The position numbers were made by a program, and so were the translations under genes. From positions 3,224,001 to 3,288,000 of the forward strand of contig NZ_BNEL01000001.1 of NCBI RefSeq assembly GCF_018327685.1: a stretch of DNA of 64,000 nt, written 5' to 3'. Origin of the DNA: Streptomyces sp. TS71-3 (GTDB lineage: Bacteria; Actinomycetota; Actinomycetes; Streptomycetales; Streptomycetaceae). Under the pieces are notes generated by a model. The model saw only the letters and a program-made list of their open reading frames with translations. It had not been told where the DNA came from and did not search any database. This document shows, piece by piece, positions 31,605 to 39,958 of this stretch (within the stretch, counting starts at the first letter, position 1; the number at the start of each line of letters is the position of its first letter).

Positions 31605-32944
31605 CGTGTGTCCCCGCTTCCCGCCGGGGCCGCGGTCAGCAGCATCTGGCGCACGTCCAGGTAGCCGGACCGGAAGCCGGCCTCGGAGTAGGCCAGGTAG
31701 AACTCCCACATCCTGCGGAAGGTGGCGTCGAACCCGAGGGCGGTGACATCGTCGCCGCGTGCCGTGAAGCGTTCCCGCCACAGCCGCAGCGTCTGCGCGT
31801 AGTGCTCGCCGAAGCCGTCGTCCGCCTCGACCCGGAGTCCGGCCGGTCGCGCGGACCGCTCGACGGCCTCGGCGGAGGGGATGAGGCCGCCGGGGAAGAT
31901 GTACTTGTTTATCCATGTGTGGGTGGTGCGGGTGGCCTGCATCCGCTCGTGCGCCATGGTGATCGCCTGGAGCGCGATCCGCCCGCCGGGGGCGAGCAGC
32001 CGGCGCAGCGTCTCGAAGTAGACGGGCCAGTACTCGCCGCCCACGGCTTCTATCATCTCGACGCTGACCACGGCGTCGTGGACGCCCGTCACCTCGCGGT
32101 AGTCGCACAGCTCGACCTCCACCCGCTCCGCGTGGCCGGCCGCCCGGACGCGCTCGGCGGCGAGGTCGCGCTGGGCCCGCGACAGTGTCACGGTCCGCAC
32201 CCGCGCGCCGCGCGAGGCGGCACGCAGGGCGAGCTCGCCCCAGCCCGTACCGATCTCCAGCAGCCGGGTGCCCGGTCCGACGCCCGCCAGGTCCAGCAGG
32301 CGGTCGATCTTGTGCTGCTGTGCCGCGGCGAGATCCGGCCAGGTGGCGGGCAGTTCGGGGAAGACGGCCGAGGAGTACGTCATCGTGGGGTCGAGGAAGA
32401 GCGCGAACAGCTCGTTGGACAGGTCGTAGTGCCGGTGGACGTTCTGCCGCGCGCCGTCCGGCGTGTTGCGGTACGCCGCGGGGCGTCGCCGGGTCCAGGC
32501 GCCGCGGAGCCGCTGCAACGGCCGCGGCACGAGGGACGTGGCGTGTGAGGCGAGGACGGTGAGCACGGCCACGAGGTCGTCGGCGTCCCACTCGCCCGCC
32601 ATGTACGACTCGCCGAAGCCGATCAGCCCGTGGGCGCCGATCCGGCGGAAGAAGGCCCGGGGATCGTGCACCCTCAGCAGCGGTCCCGCCTGGCCCGCCA
32701 CCGGGGCGCCGGCCAGTTCGAGCCGTACCGGCAGGCCGGCCAGGGCCCGGACCACCAGCCACCGTGCCGCTCCCGTTCGCAATGGTGAGCCGCCGGGCAC
32801 GCGTGCGACGTCGGGCCATCTGGAGGCGTCCACCCGCGTGCGCGGAGAGGCGGGGATACCGGGTCGGGTGCGGGCGCCGTGTGGCGCGGGAGCGCCGGGC
32901 CGGGCGGGCGTGCCGCGTGGGGTCGGGGTGCTCAGGATCCTCAT
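31601..32944 (-). CDS. Cyclopropane-fatty-acid-synthase-like methyltransferase (UfaA1-like), first copy
   Basis: The product has 447 residues. A proline/arginine-rich N-terminal extension of about 50 residues leads to NVHRHYDLSNELFALFLDPTMTYSSAVF, the SAM motif LLEIGTGWGELALRA, EMIEAVGGEYWPVYF and INKYIFPGGLIPS. This pattern fits UfaA1/UfaM-type enzymes of unsaturated-lipid methylation. The mycobacterial counterpart Rv0447c (ufaA1) is in the sigK operon. ATG overlaps the DUF1365 stop. Confidence 0.9.
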   Translation of the reverse strand: MRILSTPTPRGTPARPGAPAPHGARTRPGIPASPRTRVDASRWPDVARVPGGSPLRTGAARWLVVRALAGLPVRLELAGAPVAGQAGPLLRVHDPRAFFRRIGAHGLIGFGESYMAGEWDADDLVAVLTVLASHATSLVPRPLQRLRGAWTRRRPAAYRNTPDGARQNVHRHYDLSNELFALFLDPTMTYSSAVFPELPATWPDLAAAQQHKIDRLLDLAGVGPGTRLLEIGTGWGELALRAASRGARVRTVTLSRAQRDLAAERVRAAGHAERVEVELCDYREVTGVHDAVVSVEMIEAVGGEYWPVYFETLRRLLAPGGRIALQAITMAHERMQATRTTHTWINKYIFPGGLIPSAEAVERSARPAGLRVEADDGFGEHYAQTLRLWRERFTARGDDVTALGFDATFRRMWEFYLAYSEAGFRSGYLDVRQMLLTAAPAGSGDTR

Positions 32945-33696
32945 TCCATTCCCTCCTGGACGGGGTGGTGCGGGCGGGGCCGCACCGGCACCCGGCGCAG
33001 GAACAGCCGGATGCCGTGCAGGCGGATGGTGGCGGAGACCGCCACCGTGGACCACGGATGACGCAGCGCCATGGCCAGCAGGCGCCGTCCCGTGGCGGGA
33101 CGCCGGGTGCCGCGTACCGTCGCGGTGAACGGGCGCGCACCCGGCCGCCGGAGCTGCACGCTCAGATCCAGGCCCTCGCCCGGTTCGGGCAGCCGCATCC
33201 GGTAGGCGCCGTCGACCGGGAAGAACGGCGAGACGTAGAAGTCCTTGGCCACCCGGGCACGGGCGCCCGCGTCGGGGCGGAGCAGGTAGCAGTGCCGCTC
33301 GCCGTAGGTGTTGTGCACCTCGGCGACGACGCAGACCAGGGCACCGTCCTCGTCGTGGCACCAGTACAGCGTCAGGGGGTTGAACACGTACCCGAGCACG
33401 CGCGCGTGGCCGAGCATCAGCACGCGCCCGCGCGGCAGCGGCACCCCGCGCGCCGCGAGGAAGCGCTCCAGGCCGGCGCGGAGGGTGGCGTCCGTGCCGG
33501 AGAAGTGGTCGCGGGGGTCGAAGCGGGCCAGCGGCGCCAGCAGGGGCGGCAGCCGCGGCAGGCGGTCGATGTCGACGAGCCACAGGTACGTCCGGTGGCG
33601 CACCCGGTGCCGCACCGGAGCCGTGCGGACATGGCGGATCAGGCACGAGTACAGCGCGGGGGCCGCAGGCCCGGCCGGCGTTCGGGACGGTGTCAC
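32941..33696 (-). CDS. DUF1365 family protein
   Basis: The product has 251 residues, GTG start. LYSCLIRHVRTAPVRHRVRHRTYLWLVDIDRLP, HARVLGYVFNPLTLYWCHD, EVHNTYGERHCYLL and AKDFYVSPFFPVDG are the conserved blocks of DUF1365 (Rv0448c). The family almost always accompanies FAD amine-oxidase and CFA-synthase genes, and a role in handling modified acyl chains is supposed but not defined. It is coupled to both neighbours by GTGA/ATGA overlaps. Confidence 0.9.
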   Translation of the reverse strand: MTPSRTPAGPAAPALYSCLIRHVRTAPVRHRVRHRTYLWLVDIDRLPRLPPLLAPLARFDPRDHFSGTDATLRAGLERFLAARGVPLPRGRVLMLGHARVLGYVFNPLTLYWCHDEDGALVCVVAEVHNTYGERHCYLLRPDAGARARVAKDFYVSPFFPVDGAYRMRLPEPGEGLDLSVQLRRPGARPFTATVRGTRRPATGRRLLAMALRHPWSTVAVSATIRLHGIRLFLRRVPVRPRPHHPVQEGME

Positions 33697-34958
33697 CACC
33701 GCACCCCCAGCGCGGCCGCCGCCTCGACGCCCGAACGGCAGCCGTCCTCGTGGAAGCCCCAGCCGTGGTAGGCGCCGGCGTAGGCGGTGACCGCGGTGCC
33801 GAGTTCCGCGAGGCGCTGCTGCGCGGCCACCGACCGCAGGGTGTAGACGGGGTGCTCGTACACCATCCGCGCCAGCACGTGACCGGTGCCGACCCGGTCG
33901 GCGGCGTTGAGGGTGACGAGGTAGTCGCGCGTCGCGGCCAGCCGCTGGAGGCGGTTCATGTGGTAGCTGACCCGGACGGACTCCACCGGCGCGCGGCAGG
34001 ACGGCATCAGGTAGTTCCACGACGCCCGCGCGCCGCGTGCGCCGGGCAGCAGGGACGTGTCGGTGTGCAGCACGGTCTCGTTGCGCGCGTAGTCGAACGC
34101 CCCCAGGACCTGCCGCTCGCTCTCGGTGGGATCGGCCAGCATCCGCAGCGCCTGGTCGGGATGGACCGCGAGCACCACGGCGTCGTACTCGCGCGCGGTG
34201 CCGTCCGCGGCCATCACCCGGGCGCGGTCCGGCGACCGCCGCACCGCGCGGACGGGAGTGCCGGTGCGCACGGCCGGCAGCTGCTTGGCGACGCGGTCCA
34301 CGTACTCCACCGAGCCGCCCACCACGGTCTTCCACCGCGGCGAACCGCCCACCGAGAGCAGGCCGTGGTGCTGGAGGAACCGGAACAGGTACACGGCCGG
34401 ATACCGCAGGGCCGTACCGGGAGCGCAGGACCACACCGCCGAGACCAGCGGCGTCACGAAGTGCGTGACGAAGTAAGGGGAGAAGCCGCCCTCCGCCAGG
34501 AAGGCGCCCAGGGTCAGGGTGTCGTCGCCGGCGGCGAGCGCCCGCCGGGCCCTGCGGTGGAAGACCGGTACCTGGGCCAGCAGCCGCAGATAGCGTCCCC
34601 GCAGCGCCTGGCGCGGGCGCCCGAGCAGCCCCGCGGGCCCGCGCGCCCCGGCGTACTGGAGCCCGCAGCCGTCGCACCGCACCGACAGGCTCATCTCCGA
34701 GTCCTGCGTGCTCACCCCCAGCTCCCGAAAGAGCCGCAGCAGCAGCGGATAGGTGCGTTCGTTGTGCACGATGAACCCGCTGTCCACGCGGACCATCCGG
34801 CCGTCGCCGTCGGCGATGTCATGGGTGTGCGCGTGCCCGCCCAGCCGGTCCTGCGCCTCGTACAGCTCCACGTCGCAGGCCTGCCGCAGCACGTACGCCG
34901 CGGTGAGCCCCGCGACTCCGGCGCCCACCACGGCGATCCTCCGCCGATGCACAGCCAT
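33693..34958 (-). CDS. FAD-dependent amine-oxidase-like desaturase/oxidoreductase
   Basis: The product has 421 residues. The N-terminal FAD motif is RIAVVGAGVAGLTAAYVL with ELYEAQDRLGGHAHT, then VDSGFIVHNERTYP and the C-terminal YAGAYHGWGFHEDGCRSGV. It corresponds to Rv0449c of Mycobacterium and to the flavoprotein linked with furan fatty acid formation in Rhodobacter. It heads the six-gene lipid operon. The gap to the anti-sigma gene (326 bp) is filled by tandem repeats, so this operon probably has its own SigK-type promoter. Confidence 0.9.
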   Translation of the reverse strand: MAVHRRRIAVVGAGVAGLTAAYVLRQACDVELYEAQDRLGGHAHTHDIADGDGRMVRVDSGFIVHNERTYPLLLRLFRELGVSTQDSEMSLSVRCDGCGLQYAGARGPAGLLGRPRQALRGRYLRLLAQVPVFHRRARRALAAGDDTLTLGAFLAEGGFSPYFVTHFVTPLVSAVWSCAPGTALRYPAVYLFRFLQHHGLLSVGGSPRWKTVVGGSVEYVDRVAKQLPAVRTGTPVRAVRRSPDRARVMAADGTAREYDAVVLAVHPDQALRMLADPTESERQVLGAFDYARNETVLHTDTSLLPGARGARASWNYLMPSCRAPVESVRVSYHMNRLQRLAATRDYLVTLNAADRVGTGHVLARMVYEHPVYTLRSVAAQQRLAELGTAVTAYAGAYHGWGFHEDGCRSGVEAAAALGVRW

Positions 34959-35284
34959 GCCCCCTCCTCACCGCGGGCGGCGGCTTCTCGCATGGCCGCC
35001 GGTTCTGTGAGGGGTTCGGAGCGGGACGGCGTCCGGATTGGTCGGCGGGGCGTCTTCCGGATCGGCCGGCGGACGCCGTCCGGACTGGTCGATGGAACGC
35101 TGTCCGGTTCGGCCGAAGGACGTCGTCCGGTTCGGCCGGCGGACGCCATCTGGTTCGGCTGACGGAACGCACTCCGGTTCAGTCCGCGGACGCCTTCCGG
35201 TTCAGCTGACGGACGCCCGCCGGATCAGCCGGCGGACGCCCCGCCGGATCGCCCGACGTCCGAGCGTGCCCCGCGGCCCGGCGG
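34959..35284. other. Repeat-filled gap between anti-sigma gene and lipid operon
   Basis: The gap consists largely of the 23-bp minisatellite (35024-35257) and a short leader to the amine oxidase gene. No gene is seen. Confidence 0.6.
35024..35257. repeat. Minisatellite, 10 units of 23-24 bp
   Basis: Ten consecutive copies of about ggacgccgtccggttcggcc plus 3-4 bases diverge by several substitutions and one-base indels. The 23/24-bp period excludes a conserved reading frame. Confidence 0.88.
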
Positions 35285-36031
35285 TCAGACCGGGATCAAC
35301 GCGAGTGGCGGGCCGGTGGGCCTGGGCGAACCGCCACCGGGCTCGGCGGTCACACCGACCCCGTCCGCACCGTCCAGCGCACCGGCCAGCAGCGTGGAGC
35401 CCGAAGCGCGGCCGTGCGCCAGCAGGCCCGCCGGGTGCATGGTGCCGCCCCGGCTGAACCACAGCTCGTACACCCGGCCGTCCGGCAGCGCGGGCAGCCC
35501 GCGGTAGACGAACGCGGCCTGCCCCAGCCGCCGGGAGGACACCAGCGTCGCCGTGCCCCCGCCCTTGAGCCCGGCCGGCCGGAAGGACGCGTCCGGCGCG
35601 GCCATCAACGTGCTCAACGCCTCCGCCTGCTGCTGCGCGCGGGCGGTGCGGGACCGCTGCCGCTCGACCTCCCGATGCGCGTCCACGGCGAGGGCACCCG
35701 TCACCACGGCGAACACCAGACAGGCGGCGGCCGCCAGGTACGGCAGGCCCCGCCGCCACCGCCGGCGCAGCGGCACCACGGCCGCCTCACGCGCTCCCGG
35801 CGGGTGCTGCCTGACCTCGGGCAGCGCCGCCATCACCCGGGAGCGCAGGCCGGCCGGCGGCACCTCCGCCACCGCCAGCGCGAGCCTCGCGGCCGTCTCC
35901 CGCAGCTCGCGCACCTCCTGGGCGCACGCCTCACAGCGCCTGAGGTGCCGCGCGAACTCCTCGCTCTCCTCCCGGGAGAGCGCATCCAGCGCGTAGGCGC
36001 CGCTCAGCGCGTGCAGATCGGCGTCACTCAC
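35285..36031 (-). CDS. rskA: Anti-sigma-K factor RskA-like, membrane zinc anti-sigma
   Basis: The product has 248 residues, GTG start. The N-terminal anti-sigma domain carries H29-x3-C33-x2-C36 in RHLRRCEAC, the zinc anti-sigma motif. One membrane helix follows (YLAAAACLVFAVVTGALAV, about residue 105), then the extracytoplasmic RskA domain with LPALPDGRVYELWFSRGGTMHPAGLL. Regulated proteolysis would release the sigma factor. It overlaps the sigma gene by four bases, so the pair is translated together. Confidence 0.9.
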   Translation of the reverse strand: MSDADLHALSGAYALDALSREESEEFARHLRRCEACAQEVRELRETAARLALAVAEVPPAGLRSRVMAALPEVRQHPPGAREAAVVPLRRRWRRGLPYLAAAACLVFAVVTGALAVDAHREVERQRSRTARAQQQAEALSTLMAAPDASFRPAGLKGGGTATLVSSRRLGQAAFVYRGLPALPDGRVYELWFSRGGTMHPAGLLAHGRASGSTLLAGALDGADGVGVTAEPGGGSPRPTGPPLALIPV

Positions 36032-36615
36032 ACCGACACCCCCAGGCAGTCCCGCAGGCGGATCAGCCCGTCGCGCAGCCGTGTCTTGACGGTGCCCAGG
36101 GCCGCGCCCAGCACGTCCGCCGTCTCCCGGTAGGTGTAGCCGCGGTAGTAGGCCAGCGTGACCGACTCCCTCTGCAACTCGGTGAGCTGCCCCATGCAGC
36201 GGCGCACCTGCTCGCGCTCCAGGCGCCGTTCCACCTGCTCGCTCACCTCGTCGAACGCCGGGCTGTGGCTGTGCGCCGCCACCCTGCTCTCCCGGTCCGC
36301 CGACGCCTGGGCCGAGCGCACCCGGTCCACCGCCCGCCGGTGCGCGAGGGTCGTGATCCAGGCCATCGCGCTGCCCCGCCGCGCGTCGAACCGGGCCGCG
36401 CAGCGCCACACCTCGATCAGGACCTCCTGCGCGACCTCCTCCGACTGGGCGGGATCCCGCAGCACCCCCCGTACCAGCCCGAGAACCGACCCGGCCACCG
36501 CGGAGTAGAGGCGCTCGAACGCCTCCTGGTCCCCGCGCGCCACCCGGTCGAGGAGCGATTCCAGGGCACCGGGCCGCGGTGCCGGGGACTGGTCGCCGCG
36601 TGCTGCCACGCGCAT
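36028..36615 (-). CDS. sigK: ECF RNA polymerase sigma factor, SigK type
   Basis: The product has 195 residues. Region 2 is EAFERLYSAVAGSVLGLVRGVLRDPAQSEEVAQEVLIEVWRCA with the -10 recognition helix, and WITTLAHRRAVDRVR is region 2.4. Region 4 is LTELQRESVTLAYYRGYTYRETADVLGAALGTVKTRLRDGLIRLRD. ATG 36615 has ggaggtg 4 nt upstream, preferred over longer in-frame starts. Pairing with RskA, and the downstream FAD, DUF1365, CFA and DUF1295 genes, match the mycobacterial sigK locus. The gene symbol rests on this synteny. Confidence 0.9.
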   Translation of the reverse strand: MRVAARGDQSPAPRPGALESLLDRVARGDQEAFERLYSAVAGSVLGLVRGVLRDPAQSEEVAQEVLIEVWRCAARFDARRGSAMAWITTLAHRRAVDRVRSAQASADRESRVAAHSHSPAFDEVSEQVERRLEREQVRRCMGQLTELQRESVTLAYYRGYTYRETADVLGAALGTVKTRLRDGLIRLRDCLGVSV

Positions 36616-37059
36616 GGACACCTCCGGGCTTTCGACGACGTCACCCTGCCTTCGGAGCCGGAGCACCCCCGGATGGGTCGAACCCGCACGGGCCGCCGCG
36701 GGACGAGAGCGCCTGCCGCTGCCCGTACACGGCGGAAGGTACGCGGGCGGTACGGGGTGGTGCCGGGCGGGGTATACGGACGGTGCCCCGGCGTCGCGTC
36801 CCGTCGCGTCCCGCTTCGCGTCGTCCACCCCGGCATCGCGTCGTCCGCGTCGCCTCTGTTGGGATCCGACATCCGCCGGGCGCCGGGCTGTCGCATGTGC
36901 ACACCCCGTGGGGCCCGCCGTCTCCGTAGGCTCGTCGTCGGCGGTCCATGGGGGCCCGGCCGTGCGTCGTCACACACGTAGGCCGCGAACCCCCATGGGC
37001 CGCCGCTCTCCTTCTGGGAGAGCGGAAGACGCGTGCGCCGCGCACGATACCCTCGGTGC
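36616..37059. other. Gene-free region upstream of sigK and MarR
   Basis: This 444-bp stretch has no convincing gene. It must contain the sigK and marR promoters. The repeated gtcgcgtcc/cgtcgtc pattern around 36790-36850 is low-complexity. A MarR operator lies at 37031. Confidence 0.5.
37031..37047. promoter_or_regulatory. MarR operator site 1, gcgtgcg-N3-cgcacga
   Basis: It lies 13 bp before the marR start and matches the motif repeated twice upstream of the SnoaL-like gene. Confidence 0.65.
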
Positions 37060-37566
37060 GTGGACAGCGATGCGGGCAGCAGTGTGGACGGTGACGGGAG
37101 CCCCGTCGCGGACGGCGACGCGGGAAGCGAGATCGCCGAGGTGCTGGGCCTCCTGCTCAGGCGCACCACGCGTGTGGAGCTGTACCGGGCCCTGACGGAG
37201 GGCATGGGCGAGGCGGTCGACGAACTGACCTATCCGGTTCTCAGCGGGCTGGCCAGAACGGGTCCCTGCAGTGCCGCCGACCTCGCCCCCGAGGCCGGGC
37301 TCGACCGCTCCGGTGTCACGCGCCGCGCCTCCCGGCTGGAGGCGGCCGGACTCGTCCGCCGTGCCCCCGACCCGGCGGACCGGCGGGCCGCACTGCTGAT
37401 CCTCACGGATCGTGGCGAGCGGACGGTTGAGGAACTGCGGCGGCGCCTCGCCGCGCGCATCACCGCCAGCCTCAGCGCCTGGCCGGACGGTGAGGCGCGG
37501 TCCTTCGCCCGCCACCTGCGCACGTTCGTGACCGAGGGCCCTTTCGGCGGGCCCGTCGCCGGGTAG
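37060..37566 (+). CDS. MarR family transcriptional regulator
   Basis: The product has 168 residues from GTG 37060 (DSDAGSSVDGDG). The winged helix is GPCSAADLAPEAGLDRSGVTRRASRLEAAGLVRRA with the wing DPADRRAALLILTDRGERTV. It converges with a SnoaL-like gene, and the same palindrome occurs at its own promoter and twice at that gene's promoter, so it very likely represses both and perhaps the TMEM175 gene beyond. Confidence 0.9.
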   Translation: MDSDAGSSVDGDGSPVADGDAGSEIAEVLGLLLRRTTRVELYRALTEGMGEAVDELTYPVLSGLARTGPCSAADLAPEAGLDRSGVTRRASRLEAAGLVRRAPDPADRRAALLILTDRGERTVEELRRRLAARITASLSAWPDGEARSFARHLRTFVTEGPFGGPVAG

Positions 37567-37580
37567 CCATGCGGTTCCGC

Positions 37581-37982
37581 TCAGCGTGCCGTGCCGAGGT
37601 TCCGGTCCGCCGGTGAGCCCTGGAGCAGGAGCGTGGTCTCCTCGGCGCGCCTGAAGCGGCCGTCGGGGGCGAACTCGCCGAAGAGGTAGACCTCCGTCTC
37701 GACGGTGCCGCCGTCCTTCTTGGTGATCCGGACCGTGTGCCGGTCGGCGTACGACCGGCCGTCCGTCAGCTCGTCCAGGACGTCGACGCCGCCTTCTGCC
37801 ACGACCGTGCGCAGATGGGCGATGTGCTGGAGAAAACCTCCGCGGTCGTCCCAGCGCCCGTCCGTGCGCTGGCGGTAGTCGGGTGCGAAGTGCCGGTCCG
37901 CGGCCTCGTCCAGGGAGAGCCCGGGGGTGAAGAGCAGGTCGGTGAGGGCGGCGGCGATGGTGGTGTGGCGCGACATGGTCAT
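37581..37982 (-). CDS. SnoaL-like/DUF4440-type small protein
   Basis: The product has 133 residues (MTMSRHTTIAAALTDLLFTP). The fold is suggested by LSLDEAADRHFAPDYRQRTDGRWDDRGGFLQHIAHLRTVV and the C-terminal strands TVETEVYLFGEFAPDG, typical of NTF2-like SnoaL-type proteins. These are small isomerases, hydrolases or binding proteins for organic ligands. Two strong palindromes precede it. The ligand may be the compound sensed by the neighbouring MarR. Confidence 0.82.
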   Translation of the reverse strand: MTMSRHTTIAAALTDLLFTPGLSLDEAADRHFAPDYRQRTDGRWDDRGGFLQHIAHLRTVVAEGGVDVLDELTDGRSYADRHTVRITKKDGGTVETEVYLFGEFAPDGRFRRAEETTLLLQGSPADRNLGTAR

Positions 37983-37993
37983 CCGTTCTGCCG

Positions 37994-38028
37994 GTACGAG
38001 AAGCGTGCGCTGCGCACGCTTCTCGTAC
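37994..38028. promoter_or_regulatory. 16-bp perfect palindrome, MarR operator site 2
   Basis: gtacgagaagcgtgcg-ctg-cgcacgcttctcgtac is perfect over 16 bp per arm. The centre is the gcgtgcg-N3-cgcacgc motif. It lies 12 bp upstream of the SnoaL-like start. Confidence 0.75.
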
Positions 38029-38039
38029 GGTAGCAGATT

Positions 38040-38056
38040 GCGTGCGTGACGCACGC
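38040..38056. promoter_or_regulatory. MarR operator site 3, gcgtgcg-tga-cgcacgc
   Basis: It is a perfect copy of the motif, 37 bp from site 2 centre to centre, just before the end of the TMEM175 gene. Confidence 0.65.
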
Positions 38057-38069
38057 TGTCGAATGCGTG

Positions 38070-38714
38070 TCAGGGGGCGGGAGCCGGCGTCGGGGCCGCG
38101 TGCCTCGCCGACCTGCCGTGGTGCCACGCGAGGTAGATCCGGAACGGGACGGCCAGCGCGACCCACCAGTACTCCGCCGCGCTCGGCGAGATCAGCGCCA
38201 CGGGTACCGAGCTTCCGAAGATGACCGCGGCACCCGCCGCGTAGTGCAGGGACTGGGTGATGAGGGAGCGCGGGGTCTCCGGGTTGCACAGTGCGGGGTG
38301 CCGCAGGAGCCGGACCGCCATCGCCGTGATCAGCAGGGCGGACAGGGTGATCGTGCCGGCGTACAGCGAGGTCGCGATCGCGCTGTCGTGGTAGGTCGTG
38401 ATGATCTTCGTCGGAAACGGGAGGACGGCGACCAGGGCCATCAGCGCCAGATCGAGGTAGAGCAGTGGCCCGTCCAGCGCTTTCGCCATGTGGAACAGGC
38501 GGTGGTGGGACACCCACAGGGACCCGACGACGAGGAAGCTGAGCAGGTACCCGGCGACGGACGGCAGCGCCTCCCGGAGCCCGTGCCCGAGCTCGTCCGC
38601 CGGCAGGTCCTCGGGGATGCGTATCTCCAGGGCGAGGAGCGTGATGGCGATGGCGAAGACCGCGTCGGCGAACGCTCGCACCCGCTCGACGTCGATTCCG
38701 TGGAGGGTTCTCAC
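38070..38714 (-). CDS. TMEM175-family potassium channel-like membrane protein
   Basis: The product has 214 residues, starting with GTG (RTLHGIDVERVRAFADAVFAIAITLLALEI). The first helix has the F-A/S-D-x-V-F-A-I-A-I-T-L-L signature of bacterial TMEM175 proteins, which form tetrameric K+-conducting channels. Six membrane segments are apparent, with HHRLFHMAKALD between helices 2 and 3. gaggag lies 9 nt before the start. It ends about 90 bp from the SnoaL-like gene on the same strand and may share its regulation. Confidence 0.9.
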   Translation of the reverse strand: MRTLHGIDVERVRAFADAVFAIAITLLALEIRIPEDLPADELGHGLREALPSVAGYLLSFLVVGSLWVSHHRLFHMAKALDGPLLYLDLALMALVAVLPFPTKIITTYHDSAIATSLYAGTITLSALLITAMAVRLLRHPALCNPETPRSLITQSLHYAAGAAVIFGSSVPVALISPSAAEYWWVALAVPFRIYLAWHHGRSARHAAPTPAPAP

Positions 38715-39184
38715 TGGCGGGGCTCCTCGTTCTCTTCGGCTGCTCGGCCCCTCTGGGCCTCGCCTCGGTGCCGGGGCGGAAGCGGTGCACGGGCCGACGT
38801 GTGCTTGCGCGGGGTGGTCGGGCGCGTGGACCGCGGCCGCGCCGGCCGTGCCGCCGCGGTGCCCGGCACCCGGTAGTGACTCTGCATCTGACGAACTTGA
38901 CATGTCAAATTCGACGTGTGACCGTCTCTGCGTCCTGGTGTGATCTGACGATCCGCCGGGACGCCGGCGGTACCGCGCCGGCCCCGCGAGTCATCCACCC
39001 CGGGGGCCACCCACGTGGATGAGGCGCCCCGTACCGGTGCCGGTGCCGGTGCCGGTTCTGGTGTCGCCCGCGGCTTCCGGGCGAACGAGTGAGCGCACCG
39101 GCCGAGCCGCCCTCCCGACCGGCCCCGGACGCCCGGGAGCCCGCCCTCGGTGACACCGACTCCACCCCACGGACAGGGAGACCT
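38715..39184. other. Divergent intergenic region
   Basis: This 470-bp region between TMEM175 and DUF1453 genes has no coding signal. It holds the 12-bp palindrome at 38897, a short gccggt hexamer run at 39036-39056, and the gggaga ribosome site of the next gene. Confidence 0.5.
38897..38908. promoter_or_regulatory. Palindrome ttgacatgtcaa
   Basis: A perfect 12-bp palindrome with the core gacatgtc that recurs upstream of the PucR-like gene (43727) and padR (45120). It is a candidate site for one of the PadR proteins. Confidence 0.45.
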
Positions 39185-39958
39185 ATGAGCTACTTCGAGA
39201 TACTGGCGGCGGTCGTCGTCGTGGCGGCGATCATCGCGCGCCAGTTGCGCGGTGAGGCGCTCACGGGCCGGCGGCTGATGGTGCTGCCCGTCGTGCTCAT
39301 CGTGATCGGCCTCGGCCTGCTGAGAGACGACCACCCGGCCTCCGCCGACATCGCGTGCCTTGCGGTCGGCGGGCTGCTCGTCGCGGCCATCGGAGCCGTC
39401 CAGGGGGCCATGACCCGGCTGGAGCCGCGGGCCGGTGTGACGTGGGCGCGCACGCCGGCCGCCGGGCTGTGGCTGTGGGCCCTCCTGGTGGTCACCCGCT
39501 TGGCCATGACGGTCGTCGCGCACGCGATGGACGCGAAGGTGGCCGCGTCCTCGGCCAGCATCTTCCTGGCGCTGGGCGTCAACCGGCTCGGGCAGGCGGC
39601 CGTCCTCGTCCCGCGCCTGATGTCCTCCGGCATGGAGTTCGCCCCGGAGCGGGACGGGCGGACGTTCCCGGACCAGATCGCGCAGCGGTTCAGCCCGCCG
39701 CCACTGGACAACCGGCCTCCGGGGGCGGTACCCGAAGCCGGTCAGCCGGGCCCCGGAGCAGGCCAGCCCATGCCGGGATCTGGCCAGCCGGTGCCAGGAA
39801 CCGGCCAGCCGGTGCCGGGATTCGGTCAGCCGATGCCCGGAGCGGGCCAGCCGGCCCCGGGCCCCCGCTACCAGCAGGGCGACGCGCTGGACGCACTGGA
39901 CGCCCTGCGCAACCGCCGGCAGCTGCGCCGGGCCCGCAGGTACGGCGGTGGGCGATGA
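39185..39958 (+). CDS. DUF1453/CcdC-like membrane protein with repeat tail
   Basis: The product has 257 residues. Four to five membrane helices occupy residues 1-150 (SYFEILAAVVVVAAIIARQL, LMVLPVVLIVIGLGLL, GLWLWALLVVTRLAMTVV), matching the DUF1453 family. The cytoplasmic tail contains five 7-residue repeats of G-x-GQP-x-P, encoded by a 21-bp minisatellite, then a basic end (RNRRQLRRARRYGGGR). It has ggacagggaga before ATG 39185. Function is unknown. Confidence 0.8.
   Translation: MSYFEILAAVVVVAAIIARQLRGEALTGRRLMVLPVVLIVIGLGLLRDDHPASADIACLAVGGLLVAAIGAVQGAMTRLEPRAGVTWARTPAAGLWLWALLVVTRLAMTVVAHAMDAKVAASSASIFLALGVNRLGQAAVLVPRLMSSGMEFAPERDGRTFPDQIAQRFSPPPLDNRPPGAVPEAGQPGPGAGQPMPGSGQPVPGTGQPVPGFGQPMPGAGQPAPGPRYQQGDALDALDALRNRRQLRRARRYGGGR
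39755..39859. repeat. Minisatellite, 5 x 21 bp, coding GxGQPxP
   Basis: Five in-frame units of about ggatctggccagccggtgcc plus one base give GAGQPMP, GSGQPVP, GTGQPVP, GFGQPMP and GAGQPAP. Confidence 0.88.
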
